From Azotimanducus chitobiosivorans (GTDB taxonomy: Bacteria; Pseudomonadota; Gammaproteobacteria; Pseudomonadales; Azotimanducaceae), in contig OZ241339.1 of NCBI GenBank assembly GCA_965200235.1, positions 1,674,001 to 1,738,000 of the forward strand: a DNA stretch of 64,000 nt, in the 5' to 3' direction. Both the position numbers and the translations under genes were made by a program. This document shows positions 9,801 to 18,900 of this stretch, piece by piece (position 1 is the stretch's first letter; each line of letters opens with the position of its first letter). The notes beneath the pieces are model-generated. The model saw nothing but the letters and a program-made list of their open reading frames with translations. It searched no databases and was not told where the DNA came from.

Positions 9801-10421
9801 ATGGCCGCAAAAGTCAAGCAGGGACACAGCGATGCCTCAAACGAACTTGAACGCATCAAACAAGACCAGAGAGCACTCTCAGAACGTAGAGAACTTGCTC
9901 TTCATACGGCGAGGCAGGCGGCAGACCTGATCGGCCTCGGCTCGTTGGACATCATCGCGATCGCGCTTGTGCAGCCAGCCGAAGCCACAGACGAAACAGG
10001 GTCGCTTGACATCGAGTCTGAGCGTATCGCCATTGAAATGGCGGTTGCCTTTGAAAGGGCGAGAGGTGCGGAAGTGTTTGATGTCTCCACCGCAGATAGA
10101 GCCCGCAAGGCGGGGCTTAATGACTATCCGGGCTTTGACCTTCTCTCGAAACATCCTGAAGGAGATCGCAGCATCGAAGTGAAAGGCCGGGCGGGACGCA
10201 CCGACGTTGCTTTGGAAGAAAATGAATGGGCCGCCGCCTGCAATTTGCAGGACAGTTACTGGCTCTACTGCGTATTCGATTGCGGGACAGCCGCTCCCAA
10301 GTTGCTGAAGGTAAAGAATCCTTTTCAGAAGTTAGTCGCAAAGTCGCGAGGACGACTGGTTGTTGCATATGGTGAGGTTATTCGCGAGGCAGAAGAGGAT
10401 AAGACCAGTGATTCCGCCTGA
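6873..10421 (+). CDS. XRE-HTH / SNF2-type helicase / DUF3883 fusion, defence system
   Basis: A 1182-residue protein with three parts. Residues 5-50 form an XRE helix-turn-helix (LTQQEFADQLGVSFVTLNRWE). Residues about 100-680 are a superfamily 2 SNF2/RapA-like helicase: GAGKT near 132, DEAHK near 231, LLTATPHMG near 284, TDAAAEGINLQ near 590 and QRMGRIHRYGQ near 617, with an acidic insert (EEDVSEQGEEEHE) near 450. Residues about 1070-1160 match DUF3883, with PGFDLLS and SIEVKGR giving a PD-(D/E)XK-like pattern. Helicases of this kind occur in DISARM (DrmD) and in cassettes with DUF1156 methylases and DUF499 ATPases, both of which follow downstream. The GTG start follows a purine-rich site. The HTH fusion is unusual. 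Confidence 0.88.
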   Translation: MQPVQIRSLRQSLGLTQQEFADQLGVSFVTLNRWENDKAKPSPLAVKKIREISEATAPQKTESTAKPRLDFLGNPRAFKVYVEGERLTFGHQFNPAFATEISRIDPLPHQRIAVYERMLPQERLRFLLADDAGAGKTIMTGLYVRECLSRRTLRRVLIVVPAGLVGNWHRELRSLFQLNFKIVRSADARNANPFADEGSDLALASVDSLCAERLFACLKDPAVDPYDLVVFDEAHKLSASRDSDGALRRTKRYRLAEAIAGVRPLSLDWQLPWRAHNLVLLTATPHMGKDFPYYCLWRLLEPEALSTQSAFTDLEPSWRDAHFIRRVKEEMVDFDGKALFPQRVCDTVQYDLSQGDVSEQALYDETTAYISNYYNQARLLNRQAARFAMTIFQRRLASSTWSLLRSLRNRTHKLDRLIDDLKSGRVDEAKLRQQQQRLDELEDVLESKTADEEDVSEQGEEEHESSEAEALGAFVSMSLAELNDERGQLARLTQLAEAVYATRSESKFDRMRDLIDSSEHKEEKIIIYTEHKDTLDFLVQRLEGMGYAGQVACLHGGMDFRKRDLEVERFRRSHESGGDGARFFIGTDAAAEGINLQFCSTLINYDIPWNPSRLEQRMGRIHRYGQQRDRVHIINLVAGNTREGNVVKTLLDKLEEIRRQLGNDKVFDVIGRVFEGMELTNYMRRVLDSTSGQNVDCSEVESLITAQQVTDLTSREEHLYGITGEVSESLPQLQSEIATQKLLRLLPGYLRLYLENAAPFIGVDLVGDIGGQFLLRPRQKGVLERLAPLIEAHSETTSGRFTLFPGANPIDATFLHPGEPIFDELQRIARDACRASALQGAMFTDQSTDTPYLLYFARIHVERASCDDMPELRKSKCIEQQLISVRQFADGHISMAPVEHLLTLQPAGRLSPASHSLFSEAHERVGQAEAHLQAFAFDEIVSKQRDVANEQLIESTTRVRRAFDLQASQLAADRKRMAAKVKQGHSDASNELERIKQDQRALSERRELALHTARQAADLIGLGSLDIIAIALVQPAEATDETGSLDIESERIAIEMAVAFERARGAEVFDVSTADRARKAGLNDYPGFDLLSKHPEGDRSIEVKGRAGRTDVALEENEWAAACNLQDSYWLYCVFDCGTAAPKLLKVKNPFQKLVAKSRGRLVVAYGEVIREAEEDKTSDSA

Positions 10422-10437
10422 TAGCGCACAAAAAGAG

Positions 10438-10459
10438 ACGCCCCCTTTCGGGGGCGTCG
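10438..10459. terminator. Strong GC hairpin downstream of the helicase gene
   Basis: A perfect 9-bp stem (GACGCCCCC / GGGGGCGTC) with a four-base loop starts 17 bases after the helicase stop. On the plus strand no T-run follows, so it is not a classical terminator for the helicase and may act as a 3' stabiliser or attenuator. On the minus strand it is followed by TCTCTTTTT, which would terminate antisense transcription. The remaining 10460-10607 interval holds an 8-bp inverted pair (TGTCAAGC / GCTTGACA) but no gene. Confidence 0.5.
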
Positions 10460-10607
10460 GCCCGGCAATACTATCACCGGGGGGGTTAACGGGTGCAATT
10501 ATGGTAGTAAGTAACACGAGTGTCAAGCAGAGTTGTCGTCCGACGCTTGTGCTCGTTGAGCCCAAGCTTGACATTCTCAAGCACGAGGCACAAAGGTCTT
10601 CAAGAAA

Positions 10608-11228
10608 ATGAACCGCGTGCTCTCCTACATTGATGGCCTCAATCTCTACCATGGCCTTCGGTCAAGGGACTGGAAGAAGTACTACTGGCTGGACCTTGTC
10701 GGGCTTACCCAGCGCCTTTTGAAGCAACAGCAGATCCTTGAGGCGGTGCACTATTTCACATCTACGATTCTTCCGAGGGATGGTCACGATAGCGCTATGC
10801 GTCGCCAAATCTGCTATCTCGATGCCTTGCGCACGCTGCCTCTGTTGAACATACACTTGGGGAGGTTTTCTGAGAAGTCGTCCCAATGTCGTCACTGCGG
10901 TGCAGAATGGCGCAAGTACGAGGAGAAAATGACAGATGTCAATATCGCCACGCAATTGCTCACCGATGCCTTTGACGACCGATTCGAAACCGCGTTATTG
11001 ATTTCTGCCGACAGCGACCTCACCACGCCAGTGCGCGTCATCCGGTGCAGATTTCCTCAGAAGCGGGTCATCGTGGCATGGCCTCCCGAACGGCGTTCTG
11101 AAGACCTAAGACGGGCTGCAACAGCTTCCACGTCAATCAGCGAAGCGGCTCTCCGTCTGTCACAATTGCCAGCAACGGTGACTAGCGAGAGTGGGCACTT
11201 GTTGAAAAGGCCGAAAGAGTGGCACTAG
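10608..11228 (+). CDS. NYN-domain (PIN-like) nuclease with zinc-finger-like CxxC
   Basis: A 206-residue NYN protein. The first acidic site is in YIDGLNLYHGL at residues 7-17; the second group is EKMTDVNIATQLLTDAF near 105-120, and ISADSDLTTPV near 128-138 completes the acidic triad typical of this RNase fold. Between them CRHCGAEW near 95 may bind metal together with other residues. It lies 186 bases after the helicase and 32 bases before the CD-NTase, on the same strand. Known NYN proteins are ribonucleases; a role as the effector nuclease of this locus is inference. Confidence 0.8.
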   Translation: MNRVLSYIDGLNLYHGLRSRDWKKYYWLDLVGLTQRLLKQQQILEAVHYFTSTILPRDGHDSAMRRQICYLDALRTLPLLNIHLGRFSEKSSQCRHCGAEWRKYEEKMTDVNIATQLLTDAFDDRFETALLISADSDLTTPVRVIRCRFPQKRVIVAWPPERRSEDLRRAATASTSISEAALRLSQLPATVTSESGHLLKRPKEWH

Positions 11229-11260
11229 CCCGCAGATCGTAACGAATACAGGAGGTTGAC

Positions 11261-12169
11261 ATGAGCATCCCTGAACAACAATTGAAAACCTGGTCTCATC
11301 AAGGTCCCACAACGGGGGCGTCTAAGATTTATCAGCGAATCCGTAATGCTCTTAATATGGATGCTGAGCTAGCGAAGCACAGAGTTGAAGTGTTTCTACA
11401 GGGTTCATATAGAAATCATACAAACATATACGGCGATAGCGATGTAGATGTCGTAGTGATGCTCAACGAAACCTACATGCCCAACTACGAACAACTAGAT
11501 TCGCAGACGAGAGGTCTTATGGAGACAAGGGCAGATCCAGCAACGTATCAATTTGAGCATTTTCGGCGAGACGTTGCTGCTGCCATTCGCCAATCCTTCC
11601 CAAATCACAACATCACGGAAGGCGGTAAAAGCATCAAGATTCCTCGAACCCCGAACAATATTCCAGCAGATATAGTCCCCTGTCTCGAGTACCGTTGCTA
11701 CACTCCTGCCCTTGGATTGCTGAACTCCCCGGGTTATTCGCCAAATCCAAACTACATTGAAGGGATCTGGCTGAAAGATGCTCGAAGAAATCAAACCTGC
11801 ATCAGCTTCCCAAAGCAGCACTACGACAACGGTGTAGCCAAGACTCGCCGAGCGAATGAGGTCTTCAAGCCAACTGTGCGCATCTTCAAGAACGCCAATC
11901 ACTGTATGGAGAGTCGTGGCTTGCTGGCTAGTAAAGCTGCAACCTCTTATGGCATTGAGTGCCTGCTATATAACGCTCCGGACTCTTCATTCACCGGCTC
12001 GCACCAAGAAACCTTGATCGCAATTCTCGATTGGCTGAGTGCTGCCGACTTAACGAATTTCGTTTGTCAAAACGGCTTGCAGAAACTATTTGCGGCAGAT
12101 AGATGGAACATTAAGAGTGCCAAGGCATTCATCAATGCGCTAATTCAACTTTGGAATAGCTGGCAATAG
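11261..12169 (+). CDS. CD-NTase-like nucleotidyltransferase (CBASS cyclase candidate)
   Basis: A 302-residue DNA-polymerase-beta-like nucleotidyltransferase. The signature GSYRNHTNIYGDSDVDVVV (about residues 47-65) carries the GS motif and two catalytic Asp residues, and IPADIVPCLEY near 140-150 supplies the third. This is the pattern of CD-NTases that make cyclic nucleotides in CBASS. Other minimal NTases could look similar, but the next gene encodes a Cap15-like membrane effector, which supports CBASS. An excellent AGGAGG lies six bases before the ATG. Base composition is clearly AT-richer than in the flanking methylase and ATPase genes, suggesting separate acquisition. Its stop is one base before the effector start. 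Confidence 0.82.
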   Translation: MSIPEQQLKTWSHQGPTTGASKIYQRIRNALNMDAELAKHRVEVFLQGSYRNHTNIYGDSDVDVVVMLNETYMPNYEQLDSQTRGLMETRADPATYQFEHFRRDVAAAIRQSFPNHNITEGGKSIKIPRTPNNIPADIVPCLEYRCYTPALGLLNSPGYSPNPNYIEGIWLKDARRNQTCISFPKQHYDNGVAKTRRANEVFKPTVRIFKNANHCMESRGLLASKAATSYGIECLLYNAPDSSFTGSHQETLIAILDWLSAADLTNFVCQNGLQKLFAADRWNIKSAKAFINALIQLWNSWQ

Positions 12170-12170
12170 A

Positions 12171-12788
12171 ATGCACGGATACGCCTCCAACAATCATTCT
12201 CGGAGCCCGACGACATACTTGTTGATCGGGTTCATGGCCTTTGTGCTTTCAACTTGCCTAAGTAGCTTGCAGATTGAGCTAGTGATGGGCAAACTTCAGT
12301 TGTTCGCCCCGTTATCAGCAATGGGTATATACGGACTACTGGTGTTCCTATATGACCGATGGCTTTGGCAGTGGGCATCTACGTTGCGAAATCTCAACGG
12401 CACATGGATTGGAGAGATCATATCTTCCTACGATCAGTCTGCCCGCACCTGCTGCGTTGCGCACATCCATCAATCTTGGACGCGTATCGAAATCTCTCTC
12501 GAAACTAAGTACTCGCGCTCGCGCACAACCATGGCAGCCTTGCTAGGAGACGGACTTTCTGATGCAAAGCTGCAATACGAATACCTGAGCGAGCCCAAGG
12601 GTTTGGCCACAGGCACCATGCAAACCCATCGTGGCGTGTGCCTGTTGAAATTGGAACATGGCAAAGATGGGCGACGCCTCACGGGCGACTATTACACAGG
12701 TCGCGGCAGACAAACGCACGGCCAAATCGTTCTGAAATTCTCAGGACGGAAGATACAGAGCTATGACGACTTGGCGGCGAGAAGATGA
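12171..12788 (+). CDS. Cap15-like CBASS effector: two membrane helices plus beta-barrel
   Basis: A 205-residue protein with two N-terminal membrane helices (about residues 17-37 and 47-66) followed by a soluble beta-rich domain opening with LNGTWIGEI, a lipocalin-like start seen in the SMODS-associated 2TM-beta effectors such as Cap15. In Cap15 the barrel binds the cyclic nucleotide and the membrane part damages the inner membrane; that role here is inferred from architecture and from the adjacent cyclase. It starts one base after the cyclase stop, and its own stop overlaps the methylase start (ATGA), so the effector and the methylase are translationally coupled. Confidence 0.75.
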   Translation: MHGYASNNHSRSPTTYLLIGFMAFVLSTCLSSLQIELVMGKLQLFAPLSAMGIYGLLVFLYDRWLWQWASTLRNLNGTWIGEIISSYDQSARTCCVAHIHQSWTRIEISLETKYSRSRTTMAALLGDGLSDAKLQYEYLSEPKGLATGTMQTHRGVCLLKLEHGKDGRRLTGDYYTGRGRQTHGQIVLKFSGRKIQSYDDLAARR

Positions 12789-15700
12789 ACGACAAACGCC
12801 TCATCGAAGTCGCGTTTCCCTTGCGGCAGGCGTCGATTGATTCGGTGCATGAGAAGAACGTCCGTCACGGGCATATCTCGACATTGCACATCTGGCCAGC
12901 GAGGCGTCCTTTGGCGGCGTGTCGGGCGGCGTTAATCGCAACGCTCTTGCCTGATCCGGGCAACAAGGAACAGCGTGACGAGGTTCTCAAACGCCTTGGC
13001 GGAACGCTCATAAAAACGGGCAAGAAAAAGAAGCTGCCGGGCGGTGGCGTGAAGGAGATAGAAGCTTGGGAGACTCGGGGCGGCATATTGCATTGGGGAC
13101 GTGAGTCCGGGCCGGACCTCGATTGGTTTCGCGATGAGATTAAGAAAGCATACGGTGGTCGCGCACCCAAGGTGCTCGACCCATTCGCAGGAGGCGGCGC
13201 TATCCCGCTCGAAGCCATGCGTCTCGGCTGCGATGTCACAGCCGCCGACATTAATCCGGTGGCTTGGTTCATTCTCAAATGCACGCTTGAATATCCGCAG
13301 AAGCTCGCTGGACAGACGAAGAAACTGCCAGAGTTCGCGCTTGAAGATGACGAGTTCATGGCCGCCTATTCGAAGGCGAAAGGCGTGAAGAAGACGCGTG
13401 CCAAGCGTGGTCAGACAGCAGACCTCTGGGAGGCGCCAAAAATTGACTCGGCGCTATTGGAAGCCGACCTCTCGTGGCATTTGCGCGCTTGGGGGCGATG
13501 GGTGCTCAAAGCGGCGCGCAAAGAACTCGCAAAGTTCTATCCGACCTATGCCGAATTCTGTTCGCTCAAGCCGTATCGGAGGTTGTCCGTCGATTCGGGA
13601 GACAGATTGAAGCTAGTGCCGCTCAACGGTGATGGTCAGCCGCAGATTGATCTCTTGAATGCGGGGTTTGATGAAGGATATGTGACGAATCCTGCAAACC
13701 CGCGATGGGTGGCAAAACCGACCGTTGCGTATCTCTGGGCGCGGACGGTGTCGTGCAAAGCTTGCCGGGCGGAACTACCGCTGCTGAAGACACGCTGGCT
13801 TGCCAAGAAAGAAAATAAGCGGGTGCTGCTACGAATGCAGCCTCGTGAAGACAAGTCGGGTGTTGATTTCGATATCGAGACCGATATTCCGCTCGTTGGC
13901 GGCAATGCCGCGCAGCGGCGTGAGCACGACAAGCGCATCGGCGCGGGCACGATGAGCCGCGCCGGCGCCACCTGCCCATGCTGCGGTACAACCATGACGA
14001 TGGAAGATTTGCGGATGGAAGGACGAGCAGATAGGCGCGGTCAGTTGATTACTGCCGTAGTGGTCGAGAGCCCAAAAAGTAAAGAGTACCGATTACCCAC
14101 TTCTTTGGAATTAACGCAAGCCAGAACGGCGAATAGCGAACTCCTCTCAACGTTCGAGAAATTGCCCGACGGCATTCCGAGTGAGCCGATCATAAGATTT
14201 GGCAAGCAGGGGGGAAGCTACGGCTTTCCCATTATCACTCACGGATTCGACACATGGGACAAGCTGTATTCTCCGCGCCAGTTGCTCGCGCTCGGCGTGC
14301 TCGCCAAGACAGTTCGCGGACTGAAAGAGGAACTCGGCGCATATGGATATTCTGATGAATGGCAACAAGCACTCGTTGCCTACAACGCGCTTCTATTGGA
14401 CAAGACAGCGGATTACGGCTCGACCATTTGTAGCTGGGACATTACCCGAGAGCTAATTCGCAATACTTTTGGGCGATTTGCACTTCCTATAGTATGGGAT
14501 TACGCTGAGCTCGCCGTGCTTAATGCTGTCGGAGGTGCGTGGGCAGCACAACTGGATTGGATTTGCAAATACGTTAGATATGCCCTCAGCGCCACTGAGC
14601 ATGGAACAGCCTTTGCCAGCCAGCGGTCAGTGCTTGAAGGCTCAGGCAAGCAGGTGGAGGTCATCGTCACTGACCCCCCATACTACGATGCGATTCCCTA
14701 TTCCGACCTCATGGATTTCTTCCATATCTGGCTTCGCCGGGTGCTGCACGGATTGTCAGCAGAGTTCGACTCAGCCTTCGCCAACCCACTGTCTCCGAAG
14801 TGGGATCAAGCTACAGACGATGGCGAGCTCATCGACGACGCATCCCGCTTTGAAGGTGACAAACAGGTCTCCAAGCAAAACTACGAGAGCGGCATGGCGC
14901 GAGCGTTCATGAAATGCCACGAGGCACTCAAAGACAACGGGCGTCTTGTGGTCGTCTTTGCCCACAAGCAGGCGGATGCGTGGGAAACCTTAGTCAGCGC
15001 GATCATCAAAGCAGGATTTGTGGTGGACGGAAGCTGGCCCATACAAACCGAGATGGGTAATCGAGTGCGTGCGGCTTCGTCAGCGGCGCTCTCCTCTTAC
15101 GTCTGGCTCGTATGCCGCAAACGCGATCCGAAGACGCGAGCCGGATGGGACACGCAAGTCCTCAAGGACATGCAGGCGAACATCACCGAAAAGTTGCGCG
15201 ACTTCTGGGATGCGGGCATTCGCGGACCGGACTTCGTCTGGGCAGCCACCGGCCCGGCGCTCGAAGCCTACAGCCGCTACCCTGCTGTGAAAAAAGCATC
15301 AGAATCTGGCACACTCATGGGCGTCGAAGAATTTCTGCGCCAAGTGCGCCGCATCGTCGTCGATTTTGTAGTCGGACGTGTACTCACCCGCAGCGCCGAG
15401 AGCGCCAGCTCAGAAGACAATCTGCTTGACGACATTACCACCTACTACCTCTTGCATCGCAGCGACTTTCTGCTCAGCGACGCGCCATCCGGCCCCTGCA
15501 TCCTCTACATGCTGTCCTGCGGCGTGTCGGAGCGGGAACTCACAGATGCGCACGGCATCCTCGCCAAAGGCACAACATCCGGTTCAAGCAACGAAGAAGA
15601 TGATTCCGGCAACATTGAGGCAACGGACTCAGGCAGCAAACTCAAGCTCAAGCCTTGGACAAGGCGAAGTCACAAGAATATCGGCGAAGAGAAGGGCGAC

Positions 15701-15955
15701 GGACGCGCACCGCCGCTGATCGACCAGCTTCATCGCGTCATGCACCTATGGAAGGCTGGCGATGTGGTCAAGGTCGATGCCTATCTGGATCGCCGTGGTC
15801 TCAAGCGCAACCAACTCTTCGGCCAGCTTGTGCAAGCGCTCATCGAGCAGAGCAGAGAAGAAGGCCAAAATGACGAGTGCGCGATGCTCGAACGCATCGC
15901 CAATCATTTGAAGCTGTCCATCGGCACCGGGCAGCGGGAGATTGCCCTCGAATAG
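12785..15955 (+). CDS. DUF1156-family DNA methylase
   Basis: A 1056-residue DNA methyltransferase. The N-terminus RLIEVAFPLRQASIDSVHEKNVRHGHISTLHIWPARRP is the DUF1156 hallmark. The SAM site is LDPFAGGGAIPLEAMRLG near residue 128 with AADINPVAW behind it, and the catalytic motif IV is VTDPPYYDAIPYSDL near 627-641, pointing to amino-methylation of adenine or cytosine. Two zinc-ribbon halves, CKACRAE near 323 and CPCCGTT near 397, lie between. The protein is larger than ordinary modification enzymes and has no recognisable target domain. DUF1156 methylases usually travel with DUF499 ATPases and large helicases, as here. ATGA overlap with the effector gene. Confidence 0.9.
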   Translation: MNDKRLIEVAFPLRQASIDSVHEKNVRHGHISTLHIWPARRPLAACRAALIATLLPDPGNKEQRDEVLKRLGGTLIKTGKKKKLPGGGVKEIEAWETRGGILHWGRESGPDLDWFRDEIKKAYGGRAPKVLDPFAGGGAIPLEAMRLGCDVTAADINPVAWFILKCTLEYPQKLAGQTKKLPEFALEDDEFMAAYSKAKGVKKTRAKRGQTADLWEAPKIDSALLEADLSWHLRAWGRWVLKAARKELAKFYPTYAEFCSLKPYRRLSVDSGDRLKLVPLNGDGQPQIDLLNAGFDEGYVTNPANPRWVAKPTVAYLWARTVSCKACRAELPLLKTRWLAKKENKRVLLRMQPREDKSGVDFDIETDIPLVGGNAAQRREHDKRIGAGTMSRAGATCPCCGTTMTMEDLRMEGRADRRGQLITAVVVESPKSKEYRLPTSLELTQARTANSELLSTFEKLPDGIPSEPIIRFGKQGGSYGFPIITHGFDTWDKLYSPRQLLALGVLAKTVRGLKEELGAYGYSDEWQQALVAYNALLLDKTADYGSTICSWDITRELIRNTFGRFALPIVWDYAELAVLNAVGGAWAAQLDWICKYVRYALSATEHGTAFASQRSVLEGSGKQVEVIVTDPPYYDAIPYSDLMDFFHIWLRRVLHGLSAEFDSAFANPLSPKWDQATDDGELIDDASRFEGDKQVSKQNYESGMARAFMKCHEALKDNGRLVVVFAHKQADAWETLVSAIIKAGFVVDGSWPIQTEMGNRVRAASSAALSSYVWLVCRKRDPKTRAGWDTQVLKDMQANITEKLRDFWDAGIRGPDFVWAATGPALEAYSRYPAVKKASESGTLMGVEEFLRQVRRIVVDFVVGRVLTRSAESASSEDNLLDDITTYYLLHRSDFLLSDAPSGPCILYMLSCGVSERELTDAHGILAKGTTSGSSNEEDDSGNIEATDSGSKLKLKPWTRRSHKNIGEEKGDGRAPPLIDQLHRVMHLWKAGDVVKVDAYLDRRGLKRNQLFGQLVQALIEQSREEGQNDECAMLERIANHLKLSIGTGQREIALE

Positions 15956-15976
15956 GGCTCACGGAGGAATCAGCCG

Positions 15977-18900
15977 ATGGCAAAGAATATCGCCAAACCT
16001 TGGCATGAAGTGGTCCGCGTTCGAGCGGATATTCGCAGCGAAGAACTGTCGCTCAAGGCATTCGCGGCGGACCTCTACGATGTCATGCTCGACCGCAATG
16101 TCGGTGTCTACCACGACCCGCAAGCGTTTTTCTCGCTGACGTATCCGACGCTGCGATTGCGCGAGCTTGCGCGTGATGTGACTCGTCGGCTTGCTGGCAA
16201 GTCCGAGAAAGCCGTCAGACAACTGCATGTGACCTTCGGCGGCGGCAAGACGCACGCGTTGATCGCGCTGGTGCAACTCGTCAAAAATCCCGTCGCCTTG
16301 CCGGACGTACCTGCCGTTCAAGAGTTTCGAACACACTGCGACTTGGGTGAGGACTTTCCGAAAGCGCGTGTTGCCGCAGTCGTTTTTGATCGACTCGATG
16401 CGGAGCAAGGCATGGAAGTCAAATCCCCAGAGGGCACCATGCGCAAGCTCAAGATGCCTTGGAGCCTCATTGCTTGGCAGCTCGCTGGCGAGAAGGGTTT
16501 GAAACTGCTGAAGGACGATGGTTCCGAGCGTGAAAGCCCGCCTGCCACCAATGTCATGGAACAGCTTCTGGAACTCGCGAGAGAAGATGCGCCGTCGGTC
16601 TTGATTCTGTTCGATGAGGTGCTCTGGTTCGTGCGCACCATGGCCGACCAGGACCCCGCTTGGATTCGGCGCATGGCCGACTTCTTGCATAGCCTCACGC
16701 AGGCCGTCTCCAAAGTCTCGAATGCCTGCCTCGTCGCATCGCTGCTCGCATCCGAAACGAGCAAGATGGACGATCTCGGCAAGCGAATCAGCAAAGAACT
16801 CTATGACGAGTTCAAGCGCGTGGCCGATGATGGCATTCAACCGGTGGAGATTCAGGATGTGCCGGAGATTCTGCGCCGCCGGCTCTTTGAGATCGAGGGC
16901 GACACGGACCGGAGCGTATGGCGTCAGCAAGTCATGGCTGCGCTCAATGGCATTACGCCGCTTGATGACTACACCAGCAAGAACCGACCGCAAGAGGAAG
17001 ATCGCTACCTGAAAGCCTTTCCGTTTCATCCTGACTTGGTGGACCTCTTTTACTCGAAGTGGACGCAGCTTGAAGGATTTCAGCAAACACGCGGCATTCT
17101 CAAAACGCTCGCAACGGCGATACGCGATGCTGAACCCTGGGACACGCAGCCCTTGATCAGCGCACAGGTATTTCTGTCGTCACCTGAAGCAAATGGTTTC
17201 AGCGCGGCGGCTCGCGAGCTCGCAAGCACGGCGCAGGTCGAGCAGTACGAAGGAAAAAGTCAGAACTGGTCGGCGATTCTTGAATCTGAACTGGCGCATG
17301 CTCGCAAAGTGACGGAAGGGCTCGGCAGCCTGAAGGCACGGGAAGTCGAACAAGCGGTGATTGCCACCTTCCTGCACTCGCAACCGATCGGGCAGCGTGC
17401 GACAGCCCGAGAATTGAAGCTGCTGGCAAGCGGCGGCGCACCGGATGCGATCGAACTTGGCAAAGGACTTGCGCATTGGGCAGACGCATCCTGGTATCTC
17501 GACGACACCTTCATTGATGACCGAGAGGAAGGATTGCCGAAGCTCTGGCGACTTGGCTCCAAGCCAAATTTGAAGCAAATGCACCACGATGCGCGTGCGC
17601 AAGTCGCTGATTCGCAAGTCGATGAAGTCATCGAAGCGCAGGTCCGCAAGTCGAAAAAGCTCTTTGAAGGCGTGCGAGGCGCTGGCACCAAGCTGCATAT
17701 GCTGCCCACGCACCCATCGGACATTGAAGACGATGGCGCGTTTCATTTTGCCGTGCTCGGCATCAAATCGGCCTCCGAAAGCGGCAGGCCAAGCGCCTTT
17801 GCCGCACGCTTTCTGAATGAGACTACCGGCGCGGACAAGCCTCGGGCGCGCAATCGAAACGCGGTGGTACTGGCAGCGCCATCAAGAGAAGGCGTCGAAG
17901 TCGCGCGAGAAAAGGTGCGCGATCTTCTGGGATGGGAGAAAGTTCGCGAGCTACTTGGGAAGCGAGACGATGTGGACACCCATTCAATGGCACGACTCGA
18001 AGGCAATGTGCGGGCAGCGACAAATGACGTGGCTTCGCAAGTGCTCTTGGCGTGGTGCATCTGCGTGACCGTTGATGAAGACAACAAGGTCGCTGCGTTT
18101 CGAGTCGGTGCTGACAATTCGCCCTTGTTTGCACGGCTGTGTGCCGATCAACGCACAAGAATTGAGAGTGTCGCGGTGAATGCCGAAGCACTGTTGCCGG
18201 GCGGACCCTATGACCTTTGGAGCGAGTCAGACGAGGCGCGCTACGTCAAGGACTTGGTGGGCGCGTTCGCGGCCACTGCGCGACTGCCGAAGATGATCAA
18301 TCAACAGGCGATATTGGAAACGCTGCTGCAAGGCTGCGAGTCAGGCGATTTCGTACTGCGTGTGACGCGCAGCGACAAGTCGTCTCGCACCTTCTGGCGA
18401 AACCGCCCCGACGATATGGCGCTCGCCGAACCAAGCCTTGAAGTCGTGCTGCCTGACAAGGTTGAACTTACCGAATTAGAACCCGCACTGCTTGCGCCTG
18501 ACGCCCTGCCCGCACTTTGGGAACATTCGTCGATCAACCTAAAGACGCTATCCACGTATTTCTCGGGCGGACATCCTGTCGCGGTAGACAAGGGCGGCTA
18601 CACCGAGAGCCAGATCGTACCCGCATTGCTTGAGCCTGCGATCATAGAAGCCGTCAAGCAGGCTGTCGCCAGCGGATACATATGGCTGGTCAGCGGCACA
18701 ATCAGTGTTCTCGGTGAAGGGCCGCCCGCAGGTTTTATCGACGAGCATGCGGTTCTTTACCCGCCGCCGGAGCCGATAAGCGCGGCCGACCTCCTGCCAG
18801 AGAATATTGAAAGCGCATGGTCAGACAAGCGTACTTCAGCCGATCTTATTCAAGCTGCATTATCGTCAAAGGACAGGCGGCCTTTGCCTTGGCCGCTGGT

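Noticed and set aside
10438..10459. Hairpin read as an intrinsic terminator ending the helicase transcript
   Set aside because: No T-run follows on the plus strand; the T-run is on the minus-strand side. Kept only as a hairpin, so I do not claim it separates the helicase from the rest of the locus.
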